DNA of 64,000 nt from positions 10,470,176-10,534,175 of the forward strand of contig CM044956.1 of assembly GCA_024516035.1 (NCBI GenBank). The letters are read 5' to 3'. Shown here in pieces: positions 21,142 through 31,349 of this stretch. The notes beneath the pieces were generated by a model. The model saw only the letters and a program-made list of their open reading frames with translations, was not told the origin of the DNA and made no database searches. Numbering within the stretch: position 1 is the first letter of the stretch; each line of letters starts with the position of its first letter. The translations under genes were made by a program, and so were the position numbers. Source of the stretch: Bactericera cockerelli. Lineage: Eukaryota > Arthropoda > Insecta > Hemiptera > Triozidae.

Positions 21142-21251
21142 CTTTGAATGACTCCCGGACGCACAATAGTGGCACTATCTCGAGGACAGGATATTTTGAA
21201 AATAGAGGGTCCAGGCCATGGGATCTGAGATAGGATTAGTAGTGCAAGCAC
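21142..21251 (-). CDS. Possible upstream exon of the zinc-finger gene
   Basis: Minus-strand exon with acceptor TTCTATTCCAG and donor GTAAGTCC. Only one frame is open: VLALLILSQIPWPGPSIF, then SCPRDSATIVRPGVIQ. The start looks like a signal peptide or membrane segment. It leaves two bases over, which does not fit the frame of exon 15426-15635. Either a small exon lies between them, or there is an indel, or it is a different gene. Confidence 0.55.
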
Positions 21252-21520
21252 CTGGAATAGAAAACCATCACGCTCATAATTTAGACTAAAAGAGTTAAAA
21301 GGTATTACTTTGTGTCACAATGGGGCTTTCCCAAATGACAATTTATTTCGAGCAGATGATTGATTCTAATGTAAAAAGACCCGAGGAACACGATTTTGAT
21401 GTCCAAAAATTAAAAAAGTCATTCCTTAGGGATGAAAAGGCTCTCCAAAGGTCTTCCTTGAAATAACGCAATCTGATTGGTCGCCTACGCTGTGACGTCA
21501 AAAGTATGTAAACAAACAAT

Positions 21521-21991
21521 CCCACAAAAAACTACCGTTAAAAAAAGGGCCAAGTTCCAGAACTCCTATCCAAAAAGGTTTCGCCAATGAATGCAGTGAT
21601 ATCTTGTTTGCGGCCAAGTTATCTTGGTACTAAACTATTTCTTTTATTAAACGCCGTTTTCTGAGTTCCTCATTTGGTATGTTTTTAACTGCAATCTATC
21701 CTCTAACTTGGCCAGTGTCGCTCCTTGTGATGGTTATATTGTTATTCTGTACCTATACATATAGTCGTAATATTCCATACAACCGATGGCATAAAACTGG
21801 CCAAGTTAGAGGATAGTTTGCAGTTAAAAACATACCAAATGAGGAACTCAGAAAACGGGTTTTAATAAAAGAAATAGTTTAGTACCAAGATAACTTGGCC
21901 GCAAACAAGATATCACTGCATTCATTGGCGAAACCTTTTTGGACAGGAGTTCTGGAACTTGGCCCTTTTTTTAACGGTAGTTTTTTGTGGG
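21521..21991. repeat. Palindrome with 196-bp arms
   Basis: 21521-21716 and 21796-21991 are inverted copies with no net indels (paired positions sum to 43512) and only a few mismatches. The spacer is 79 bp. The arms start at CCCACAAAAAACTACCG and meet at CTAACTTGGCCAGT. Confidence 0.92.
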
Positions 21992-22084
21992 ATATCATTA
22001 CTTTTTGTAAATGGTTCATTTCCCAGCACGTTTCATTATTTTTTATTAAAAATAATATTTCAAGAAAATTTCAAGATTATTAAT

Positions 22085-23185
22085 TTTATTATGCTCCCTA
22101 AAACGACACCGATTAACAGCAGAAATAGTGCGAAAGTGCCGGTTTTCAGATTTTTCCCTATATTTTTACAATGAACCCTAGCACCATACTAAATTTCAGC
22201 TTTGTAGGTAGTAGGGAAGTGCCTCGTAATTTATATGCATAATCGAGTATACTTCCTCCCTAAAATAACACAGTTTAACAGCATGATAATTGCGAAAGTT
22301 CCGGTTTTCAGATTTTTCCCAGTACTTTTACAATAAACCCTACCAGTATACAAAATTTCAGCTTTTTAATTAGTAGGGAAGTGCCTCATAATTTATATAC
22401 ATAATATAGTGCTCCCTAAAACGACACGTTTAACAACAGAAATAGTGCGAAAGTGCCGGTTTTCAGATTTTTCCCTGTACTTTTACAATAAACCCTACCA
22501 TCATGCAAAATTTCAACTTTCTAGATAGTAGGGAAGTGCCTCATAATTTAGATCCATAACTGATTATATATATCCTCCGTAAAACGACACCGTTTAACAG
22601 CATGATAAGTGCGAAAGTTCCGGTTTTCACATTTTTCCCAGTACTTTTACAATAAACCCTACCAGTATACAAAATTCCAGCTTTTTAGGTAGTAGGGAAG
22701 TACCTCATAATTTATATACATAATATAGTATACTTCCTCCCTAAAACGACACCGTTTAACAGTTTTTAGAACTTTTTCAGATTTTTCCCTGTACTTTTAC
22801 AATAAACCCTACCATCATGCAAAATTTCAGCTTTCTAGGTAGTCGGGAACTGCTTCATAATTTAGATTAATAATCGATTATGTATTTCCTCCCTAAAACG
22901 ACACCGTTTTACACCATGATAAGTGAAAAAATTCCGGTTTTCAGATTTTTCCCAGTACTTTTACAATAAACCCTACAATCATGCGAAATTTCAGCTTTCT
23001 AGGTAGTCGGGAAGTGCCTCATAATTTTGATTAATAATCGATTATGTATTTCCTCCCTAAAACGACACCGTTTTACACCATGATAAGTGAAAAAATTCCG
23101 GTTTTCAGATTTTTCCCAGTACTTTTACAATAAACCCTACAATCATGCGAAATTTCAGCTTTCTAGGTAGTCGGGAAGTGCCTCA
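22085..23185 (+). repeat. Degenerate tandem array, 150-167-bp units, about 7 copies
   Basis: Each unit has CTCCCTAAAACGACACCG, GGTTTTCAGATTTTTCCC, TTTTACAATAAACCCTACC and GTAGGGAAGTGCCTCATAAT. The two last units are nearly identical. Earlier ones differ by small indels. Confidence 0.88.
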
Positions 23186-23237
23186 TAATTTTGATGATCT
23201 GTCAGTCAGTCAGTCAGTCAGTCAGTCAGTCAGTCAG
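23186..23237 (+). repeat. GTCA microsatellite
   Basis: Consecutive GTCA units inside the composite element, directly after the last tandem unit. Confidence 0.9.
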
Positions 23238-23602
23238 TATCAAAATCGCAAATTTCAAAATTACATTCCTCTGAAAGTTTTTTGCATTGAGTCTTTAAAT
23301 TTTCAATGTCTTTTTAATGATATTAGGACAATCTGTGTTCCAAATTTCATATCTCTATGATCAATTGAACCGAAGATATGAGCGTGTGAAAAACCGGGTG
23401 AATCGGTTCGTGTAAAGATACACTGCCGTGCTTGCTGGAACTTGGCCTGGCGCACTGCCGTGCGCTCAGATTTTGAAACGCTACTTCGAATTTTGTGTGT
23501 AGAATTACATTAGAGTTGAATGTAAAGAGTCGATTTAAAACTGTAATAAATTTGTGAATTTTAACTCTAATACAGTATTTTAAACTTTAATATTAACTAA
23601 AA

Positions 23603-23782
23603 ATGTCTAAAATATCAGTAGATGACGGTATTGCAAAGGCTGTCAGTGGAAATTTACCTGCAGTAAGGACTTTTACAATGGCAAATTTCTTCAATTTACG
23701 CGTGTATTTCACGCGTGCTGCAGACGTACTTAGCAAACCAAATTCAAGTGCAGCCAGCCGTCCAATCGCTCGCTTTGGTTAA
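23603..23782 (+). CDS. Small open frame of 59 codons, unknown
   Basis: Starts at ATG 23603 (MSKISVDDGIAKAVSGNLP) and ends at TAA 23780-23782. It lies inside the composite element. Its N-terminal half looks coding in composition, but I recognise no domain. It may be a remnant of a transposon protein. Confidence 0.3.
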   Translation: MSKISVDDGIAKAVSGNLPAVRTFTMANFFNLRVYFTRAADVLSKPNSSAASRPIARFG

Positions 23783-24205
23783 GAAACGTCCAGCATGGTT
23801 AGGACAAAAATCGGTGAAAGCTTTGGTTTAATTTTAAATTCATCATTGGTAATTACAAGCCCCACTATTTACTGTCTGAAATATATCTGAGAAGGATAAC
23901 TTTGGTGTGTATGTTGAAAATAATTGGATTGCGAACTATACAAGGTTGTTGTGTTATGTAAAAATGAGAAGTTCTGTGCCATTTATGTACGTATAGGCTC
24001 TAGATTTTATTAAAGGAATCTCTATATTGCTTTTTTACGTCCGACTATCGAATATGACGCTGATGTAAATCTTTTTCATATTGGGTACTGCATTTTTTCG
24101 TTTTAAAATAATTGCGGACACAATGCTTTTTCGTGATTGATTCGCATTGTATACACGTAGCTATTTTGAGATTGGGAGTGTTAACAATAAGTAACAACAT
24201 CATAA

Positions 24206-25267
24206 GGCAGGTCGTACACTGAAGAAACGCGTTTCCCGAAACACATTTCTTGAAACGTGAAATTTGGATTTCACAAAACCGATAGATTGAAATACACAGA
24301 GGCGCGTACACTGGGTTACAAGAAACTACAGTTTCTAGAAATGCATGAAACGCGTTTCGTTGAAACCGCAATATTTGGTTTCGTGTGATTCAGTTTCGTG
24401 TGATCTCTCGGTGATAATTAATTAATAGTATTTAATAGACCGTAGAGGTTATTACTATTTTGTTGTTTTACTTCCGAGAAATTTCTAATATTAGAAATCG
24501 TAAGTATTGTGTTCGTTTTTGTAAAAAAAAATATTTTTTTGCTCCGATTTCAATTTTTTTCATATATCTGGACGTTTCATAACCTGAGCAAATTTGGTTT
24601 TGTGTCCGTCTGTCGGTCTGTTAAAACGATTCCTTGTAGCGCTCAAATCTCGGTAACTACTCGACGGATTTTGATGAAATTTTGCACACATCTAAGAGAC
24701 AAAAAAGTAAAAAAATAAGGACCACGATTTGCCGATACAGAATTTTTTGTCGAATCTAGAATGTAGAAAAAAAGATATTCTACCATATTAAACAAATTTG
24801 AAGAAAATCGGTTCAGTCGTTTTGGAGATACAAGCATTTTGTATAAAATCTCAAAATTGGCACGTGTTTACAATGTGAAACAATCACGAGGAAGTATTGT
24901 GTCCACAATTGGCAGTGTTTTTTTTTTCTACTCACAAAAAAATGGACTTTCAAGTGAATCTGGCGGTAGAAAAGTATCCCTGCCTATATAATTAGAAGTT
25001 GAAAGAATATTCTAACAGGGACATTGTCCAAAGGAAATGGGAGATGGTGGCGCAAGAAGTGAACAGTACAGGTTGGTATTTTTCAAAGGTTTCTTATTTA
25101 TTTATTTTTCATGTAGGTAGACAATATCATCTTCATCAGATGACATGACGAACGAAACTGAACTAAAAAAGTTTCACCAATGTGCGTGGTCTAGTGAAAT
25201 GCGTTTCGTGAAATTCGTTGCATGAAATGCGTTTCACGAAACGCGTTTCTTCAGTGTACGACCTGCC
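24206..25267. mobile_element. PIF/Harbinger-type MITE
   Basis: The left end GGCAGGTCGTACACTGAAGA is mirrored exactly at the right end (25248-25267); the wider 37-bp repeats match at 35 positions. Flanked by TAA at 24203-24205 and 25268-25270. A 3-bp TWA duplication with GG-starting ends is characteristic of PIF/Harbinger. No transposase frame. It contains a hairpin-ended repeat at about 24465-24880. Confidence 0.85.
24465..24880 (+). repeat. Hairpin-ended dispersed repeat
   Basis: Starts with an imperfect hairpin (TTACTTCCGAGAAATTTCTA then TTAGAAATCGTAAGTATTGTG) and GTTCGTTTTTGT. It continues through TTTTGTGTCCGTCTGTCGGT and GATGAAATTTTGCACACATC. Starts of the same kind occur near 9019, 26664, 44345, 57738 and 60205. 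Confidence 0.6.
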
Positions 25268-25934
25268 TAAGTCTTCTGTGAAAGTGAAACGTGAATTTGC
25301 AAAGTGTTCAAAGGCCCAGCATCCTAACTCGATCGTAGCAACCGGTTTTGACAGACAGTATGAGTATATGCTAGACTCTTGAACCCTTCACGAATCACGA
25401 ATTCTCACAGAACGAAAACAGAAAATAGAAATTACCAAGGTCGCGACTGTAGTATCGGCAAGCTAGACTCGAGGAGTCTAGAAAGAATGCCGCGTTTTCA
25501 ATGGACGTGTTCCACATTGTTTTCACAACGTGTTCACAAACAATACTTGTAATAGTCAGCTATAGTATCAAGGATAGTACTCATAACAAATTAATTACTG
25601 TTTTTCATACACTGAAGGCTTAAAAAAATCAATTTCATTGAAGTGATACCTATGAGAAACCTATGGAAACTGTAGTATTTCAAAACTCCAAAATTTTTGT
25701 TTACATACTCTTGACGTCATCAAAACAAAAATGGCTGCCCGCGAAAATTAGGGTGTTTCAAATTTTCCGATTTTCAAATGAAATTTTCTCAATGATTACG
25801 ATTCCTAAATTGAAAATGGATGTCACCAATAGAATCAGCGTGTTCTAAACCATAAGAATAATTGGTTTGTAAAAAATGTGGGAAAGCCCCATTGCGATCA
25901 CAATTATTGCGATTTACCTATTCAAATTAGCTAG

Positions 25935-26183
25935 GAGCCAGCGTCGATGGCATGTTGAATACACCGGTTCTCTTCAGAACACCGAAGTTAAGCGACATCC
26001 AGCGAGGTTAAGACTTGGATGGGTGACCATTCAAATTCTAATTCTCGTGACGCTGGCTTTTCCCGGCCCCACTCAGGCTGGGTGAGGTCAATGTGAGTAG
26101 CAGGTTTGTGAGTTTCCTGCGAATGGAGGGTAAAACCCCCGTCGTGATATGACCATGGCAGTTGAAAGCGACGTTAAACCCCA

Positions 26184-26214
<31 letters not shown>
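25935..26214 (+). mobile_element. 5S-SINE, best complete copy
   Basis: GCCAGCGTCGATGGCATGTT, GAATACACCGGTTCTCTTCA, ACCGAAGTTAAGCGACATCC, GGTTAAGACTTGGATGGGTG and ACC follow 5S rRNA closely, including the internal promoter region. The body has TTTTCCCGGCCCCACTCAGG and CGTCGTGATATGACCATGGC, then poly-A. Target duplication AAATTAGCTAG at 25924-25934 and 26215-26225. Confidence 0.93.
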
Positions 26215-26219
<5 letters not shown>

Positions 26220-26422
26220 AGCTAGACTATTTTTTGATTAGCTTGGGCCTTGAACCACAGACTTCCAGATTACTGGCCTTATCGATAAAGATACTGATAA
26301 AGTCTATCCGATGAAGTCTATCAGTTTAATGCAGACATATAGTTTTTTGGATTTTAATTGGTGGAAATTGATCACGTGACCTTAAATCTATATGAGCCGG
26401 GAACTTGTAGCCGCATCTCTAC

Positions 26423-26655
26423 TCGGCCACGGTGGCTGCGGCCAAGTGAGTAGTGCGCACTAGGCATGCGCAGTGCCTTGGATGCGACTTCGAATCACGG
26501 CTGGGCAGAAAAAAATCTACTCGGTATTTTGAATGTCTTGGAGTACGAAAAACGACCAGTCGCCTCTGGTTACATTTCTCATTTCCAGAGTAAAGTAAAG
26601 AGAAAATGTCTATTTAGAAAAGCAAACGAGGCATGAAGGCTCTTGTTGCTTCATC
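26423..26655 (+). mobile_element. SINE-3-like element, variant head
   Basis: A tRNA-like head (CACGGTGGCTGCGGCCAAGT, GACTTCGAATCACGGCTG), then GAAAAAAATCTACTC and a body with CGACCAGTCGCCTCTGG and GTTGCTTCATCACAAATAAA. The layout matches SINE-3 but the sequence is clearly different. Confidence 0.5.
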
Positions 26656-26659
26656 ACAA

Positions 26660-28310
26660 ATAAATCATATTTTACTTCCGATGAATTTCTAATATAAGAA
26701 ATTTTTTGCTCCGAATTCAATTTTTTAACTCTCTATTACCTGTAAGATATAGGAAGTATTGTTTTTGGTCATTTTTTTTTTTTTAACTTTTCCTTTTGGT
26801 GCTAAAATTGGAATAGGTGTCACCACACCCTAAAATATCCTCTAGTAAACACGGGGATCGATCGTACTTAATAAAATATTCAGTAGGTACATCATGTATG
26901 AACACTTTGAACACGCATCATTAGGTACCTATGTACTTTACTATAACTTACCCTTTAGGACCGTTTATCATATCAAATAAGTAGGTAGGTATATTTAATT
27001 ACCCCTTAGAAGTAGGTATGGGTAACAACCATAATTATTTATTTTAATAGAACAATGGTGTTGTTTCAATTAATTGTTCTAAGAATTTTTGAAACAATGT
27101 TATGTACTTCAGGAAAAAAATCAAATAATTGAGTAGATACCCATATACCTAATTATTTACCAACCCCTTAGAACTATGTAATCAAGTAAGACCATTCGGC
27201 AAAATAACATAGCTATGCAACATGCATGGCACGTACGTTACCTGCGTGCAATAGCTACGTACGAGTAAAGACTTTTACCTTTATTGAATTTATGCAAATT
27301 ACCTACCTATTGAAATTGACATAACAATGCTGTTCTCATTGTCATTAAGGGGTACATAGGTACCTATTTATATTCTAATTTTATCACTCTGAGATATATG
27401 TAGGTACATACTTGTATATGTAGGTATATTGTTAGCGTAACGGGACTTCCTGTCTCGAGCCGACAGTCTAAATAAAGCACACTACTATACTATACTATAT
27501 TTTATTTAAAAAATATTCATTATATTTTTCAATTTATAATTAAAATATTTAAATAATTATACGAGTATTTCGATGTGATTTTTATTTGAAATAAACATTG
27601 ATGATTTGTTACCTACCTATATATTATACATTTAGGTAACCCTCATACTACATTCAGCTGAATGGAAATTCACCTGCACCTATGGGTATGGGGAAGAAAG
27701 CCGCAAGAAGAGAAAAACTACATCAAACGCAAGATATTGATCCGATACAAAAGCTGTGTGCTAAGAGTGTTATTCAGAGCTTTGACAGTATTCCCACACG
27801 AGTGTAAAATTTCTCTCATGTACCTCTTCACAAAATGTCTCTGCCTTTGACCATAAAATATGTTTATTATAAAAATATAGTTTAAAATGGCCAAGATTTT
27901 TTTAAAAACAACACGTAATTAATTTAAAGCTTACCTCAATATGCACCGATTTTGCCCTCATCTACATTTCATTCGGTTATATTTGTGCTCAATAGTTACG
28001 ACCGGGTAACCGAAAAAATATTCAATCCTGTAAAATAAGAGTACTTAAAATAAAATAAAATTGATGCCGGTAACACATGTCATACGTTAATCGAAATTAA
28101 ATCGGGCAAAGAAATTAAAAAGATGTTGTTATTTTTTGCGAAAGATTTTTTTGACTGTGGGAATGATCAGAAACACAAAAAGCTCTAAGCTCCATGGCAG
28201 GAAAGCAGAAAGTTGATATTTTATTACAGAAATGGAGTGGGGGGGTTTTCCACCCCCTCTCACGTGAACAGCTGTGCGAGGCATGACGTCATCGCGGAGT
28301 CTGGAAACTC
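26660..28310. other. Gene-free AT-rich stretch
   Basis: Contains starts of hairpin-ended repeats near 26664 and 26750 and many GGTA/TACC words. A few short open frames show no exon signals or domains. Confidence 0.45.
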
Positions 28311-28326
28311 TTTTCTTTACTTTTTT

Positions 28327-28905
28327 GACATTTTGACAGAGGAATTTTTGAGTCTTTTGACATTTTGACAGAAGAGCTTTTGACATTTTGACAGAAGAAT
28401 TTTTGACATTTTAACAGAAAAACTTTTGACATTTTGACAGAAGAATTTTTGACATTTTGACAGAAAAACTTTGACATTTTGACAGAAGAACTTTTGACAT
28501 TTTGACAGAAGAACTTTTGATATTTTGACAGAAGAACTTTTGACATTTTGACAGAAGAACTTTTGACATTTTGACAGAAGAACTTTTGACATTTTGACAG
28601 AAGAGCTTTTGACATTTTGACAGAAGAGCTTTTGACATTTTGAAAGAAGAACTTTTGACATTTTGACAGAAGAACTTTTGACATTTTAAGAGAAGAACTT
28701 TTGACATTTTAAGAGAAGAACTTTTGAAATTTTGACAGAAGAACTTTTGACATTTTGACAGAAGAACTTTTGACATTTTGACAGAAGAACTTTTGACATT
28801 TTGAAAGAAGAACTTTTGACATTTTAAGAGAAGAACTTTTGACATTTTGACAGAAGAACTTTTGACATTTTGAAAGAAGAACTTTTGACATTTTGACAGA
28901 AGATT
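28327..28905. repeat. 23-bp tandem repeat, about 25 copies
   Basis: The plus-strand unit is CTTTTGACATTTTGACAGAA plus GAA. Minor variants include GAAAGAAGA and TAAGAGAAGA. Because 23 is not a multiple of 3 and no unit makes a stop on minus, all three minus frames stay open and predict Lys/Ser/Cys-rich peptides. No splice site or start supports a gene. Confidence 0.95.
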
Positions 28906-29074
28906 GTAGTCAAATCGCAAACAAATTAGAATAATCATCAGGAGGGTTCGAATCTAGGTGAGTGATAATGTTTCATCAACCTCACTTTTACACTTCTTAC
29001 ATTCTTACCCTTAGTTCTCACTTCAGGGGCGATTTTACAATAATAGAATATATAAATCTGTATGTATGTATGTA

Positions 29075-29373
29075 TGTACGAATTTCTTTGTGGTGAAGCA
29101 CAAGGCCTCTTCACAATTTTTGTGGGTAGCGCAGCATTACTAAGAGCCTCCTTTACATTTCGAATTATTCTATTACATTAATTTCTTTTTACTCTGGTAA
29201 TGCCGCCATTGGTCGTTACTCATACAAGTAACTACTCATTTTTCCTCACGAGGTATGAGTGGACCCCGAACATCCAAGTACAGAGCAGAAAAAATCCTCC
29301 CCCGCTGGGAATCGAACCCAGGTCACCATGTGTGCAATGCCTAGCGCGCTAACTCGCTCTGCCACAGTGACTA
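29075..29373 (-). mobile_element. SINE-3, full-length copy
   Basis: Plus strand reads TCATTTTTCCTCACGAGGTA, GGACCCCGAACATCC, CCCCCGCTGGGAATCGAACC and GCGCGCTAACTCGCTCTGCC, the reverse of the copy inside Copia. Similar flanks (AGAATATATAAATCTG and AGAATATAGATCTG) suggest a diverged target duplication. Confidence 0.88.
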
Positions 29374-29414
29374 CTTAGAATATAGATCTGTTTATTAAAT
29401 TTAACGTCCCATTA

Positions 29415-29610
29415 CCGACCTCCGTGGCTCAGTGGTTAAGAGTATTATTGGTTGCTGACCCGGAGGTTGCGGGTTCGAATCGCGGCCGGAGCGGAAAATT
29501 CTGACTGAGTTTTTCCGTTCCGGAATGGCATGAATGTAAAGGTAAAGTGTCCTGAAGTAATGCAAAAGCGGTTCCGGGACACGTCTACCTTTTTCTTAAA
29601 AAAGAAAAAA
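29415..29610 (+). mobile_element. SINE-4 copy
   Basis: Head CCGACCTCCGTGGCTCAGTG, GTTGCGGGTTCGAATCGCGG. Body TTCCGTTCCGGAATGGCATG and GTAATGCAAAAGCGGTTCCG. Flanked by a 12-bp duplication AACGTCCCATTA (29403-29414 and 29611-29622). Confidence 0.93.
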
Positions 29611-29624
29611 AACGTCCCATTAGA

Positions 29625-30780
29625 CGAGCCGCAACAACTCGCTCTGTAAAGTTGAGTAAAAAAAAACTCAAGGAGCCATGACAAATTAGTCCAACCTGTC
29701 CAACGATTAATCTGATCAGTGAGCTAAAACTCGCCCTCAATTTTCTAATTTCCGATTTCCTTTTATCAAAAAAAAAAGATAAAAGAATTTTATTTTCTTT
29801 TAGGAAATTATTCAGTTTTTTACTTTTATCAGTTTATTGTTATCTTATCTCAATCTCTTACTCAGATTATTTTCAAACATTTCTCAACTTAAGATTTTAC
29901 AAATAAATTCCAGTTCCATTTGAAAGGTTTCAATCATATTTAATTCTATTTCTACATTTCTGTAGTTTGCATGATTTCTGTAGATTCATTCATTCTTTTT
30001 AGCATGATTTTGGTATTCATACCTACCTAGTTCCTAGTTAGTTCAGATTAAATTGTGTACATAGATTTTATTTCCCTATTGAGAATAATTTCCTCCTTTA
30101 CCTATTTTTCCAGTTTCAGAAAACAAGTATCATTGCAGCCTAGCTATTGAATTATTAGTACATAGTAGAGTATTAGTATAGGTACAACTACCTATTTTAA
30201 AACCTGTAGCTTGTATACAAGTACCTAGAATTCTTTAAAAGTTTGTGCAGGGGAATTGCATTGGAGTGACCAGGAGAAAGGAGTGTTTCCTTTTCACAGT
30301 AACATATTCACTGATATCATTGCTTCTGATAGGATACGATTTACAACAAATCCTCCAACTAGGTACTTATGCCTTGACACTGTGGCTTATCTCATTAAAA
30401 AATATTTTAGAAAAAAAGGAGGGACCTATGGTTATTTACCTATCTTACTTTATTTTTAGCAGTTAGTGATATTTTTGTAAAAATTGGTTTATATTAAATT
30501 GAAGTGTTTGTAAACGTACGAGTAAATAGGTAACTCTACAGTTAAGGACCCAATTTCTCTTAGAACTAAATAATTCTGTAGACTACAGTTATTACAGTAA
30601 TTTTCTGCCTTTCATGTGGGCATTCTAACTAAGCAAATAATAATAAATATATGTAGACATATATGTTGCAGTGACTTTTTTACAAGAAAATACTCACATA
30701 GGTATCTTTCTATTTTTAAGCTTAATCCCATGGAGAAATATTGACAAAATAACAGGAGGCTACACAAGCCTTGAACAGTT
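29625..30780. other. Upstream region of CYLD, no gene seen
   Basis: AT-rich and without repeats I could name. An unseen 5' exon or promoter of CYLD may lie here; no clear TATA or initiator can be claimed. Confidence 0.35.
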
Positions 30781-30785
30781 CTTTT

Positions 30786-31349
30786 ATGACTAAGAAATAC
30801 AACAACATTGTTGACACGTATGTGTGCAAGTCTAAAGGATATGAGAAGCTCAAAGACTGCAACTGTGAAAATTGTGAAATGGCAGCTAAGAAGAAGACAT
30901 TGAAAAAATCTGGGTGTGTCCATTTTGCACTCTGTGAGAATGTGGTAGCTGCTAATTTGAATCCAAATGATTCTCCTGTTAAACAAACCTTGCACCTTGG
31001 CACATTGGTTGTTGCCACCCGTAAAGTTGATAACAGCAAAGTTGGTGTAGTTATCAGTGAATATGAAAAGAAATATGCAAAGTTGTTTGGAAAAACATGG
31101 GTCTGTCCACTCACAAGTCTTGTTATTGTCCCTCCTGAAATCATCCTCTATGTGCTACCTGTACCATCCCAGTGCAGAGTGAAAATATTGAAAGACAAGG
31201 AACTATGTTTAAACTTACAAGGCCTAGAGCCAGGTAATGAAGTCTATGTGTTACCATCACATGAAGACTATCCGTCCAGAGCTGTGATAAAGAACAAAGG
31301 TCCCTATCCAAAATATGGTGAAGGCATCTACTTTGATGTGGAATTATTG
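30786..31349 (+). CDS. CYLD: CYLD N-terminal exon
   Basis: 188 codons from ATG 30786 (MTKKYNNIVDTYVCKSKGYE), donor GTATGT. Contains a Cys cluster (CNCENCEM) and a beta-rich stretch LHLGTLVVATRKVDNSKVGV that could be the first CAP-Gly-like domain. It ends PKYGEGIYFDVELL. The frame is open a little further upstream with no other ATG. Confidence 0.75.

Larger units (their letters stand above)
21315..25900. mobile_element. Composite 4.6-kb foldback element (non-coding)
   Basis: Both ends carry the inverted word CAATGGGGCTTTCCCA (left from about 21320, right on minus ending about 25893). Subterminal inverted matches such as TGACGTCAAAAGTATGTAAA near 21493 are mirrored near 25690-25715. Inside are a 196-bp-arm palindrome, a 150-167-bp tandem array, a GTCA microsatellite, a small open frame and a Harbinger-type MITE. 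No target duplication is clear, so one mobile unit is an inference. Confidence 0.55.

Noticed and set aside
25935..26055. A genuine 5S rRNA gene
   Set aside because: The 3' third of 5S is replaced by the SINE body, a poly-A tail follows and there is an 11-bp target duplication.
27662..27850. Small frame starting near 27662
   Set aside because: No splice signals, no domain and stops in the neighbouring frames. It looks like chance.
28327..28905. CRISPR array
   Set aside because: The 23-bp units are contiguous with no unique spacers, and the sequence is from an animal genome.
28129..28938. Several Lys/Ser/Cys-rich minus-strand frames
   Set aside because: All arise from the 23-bp minisatellite, which is stop-free in every minus frame.
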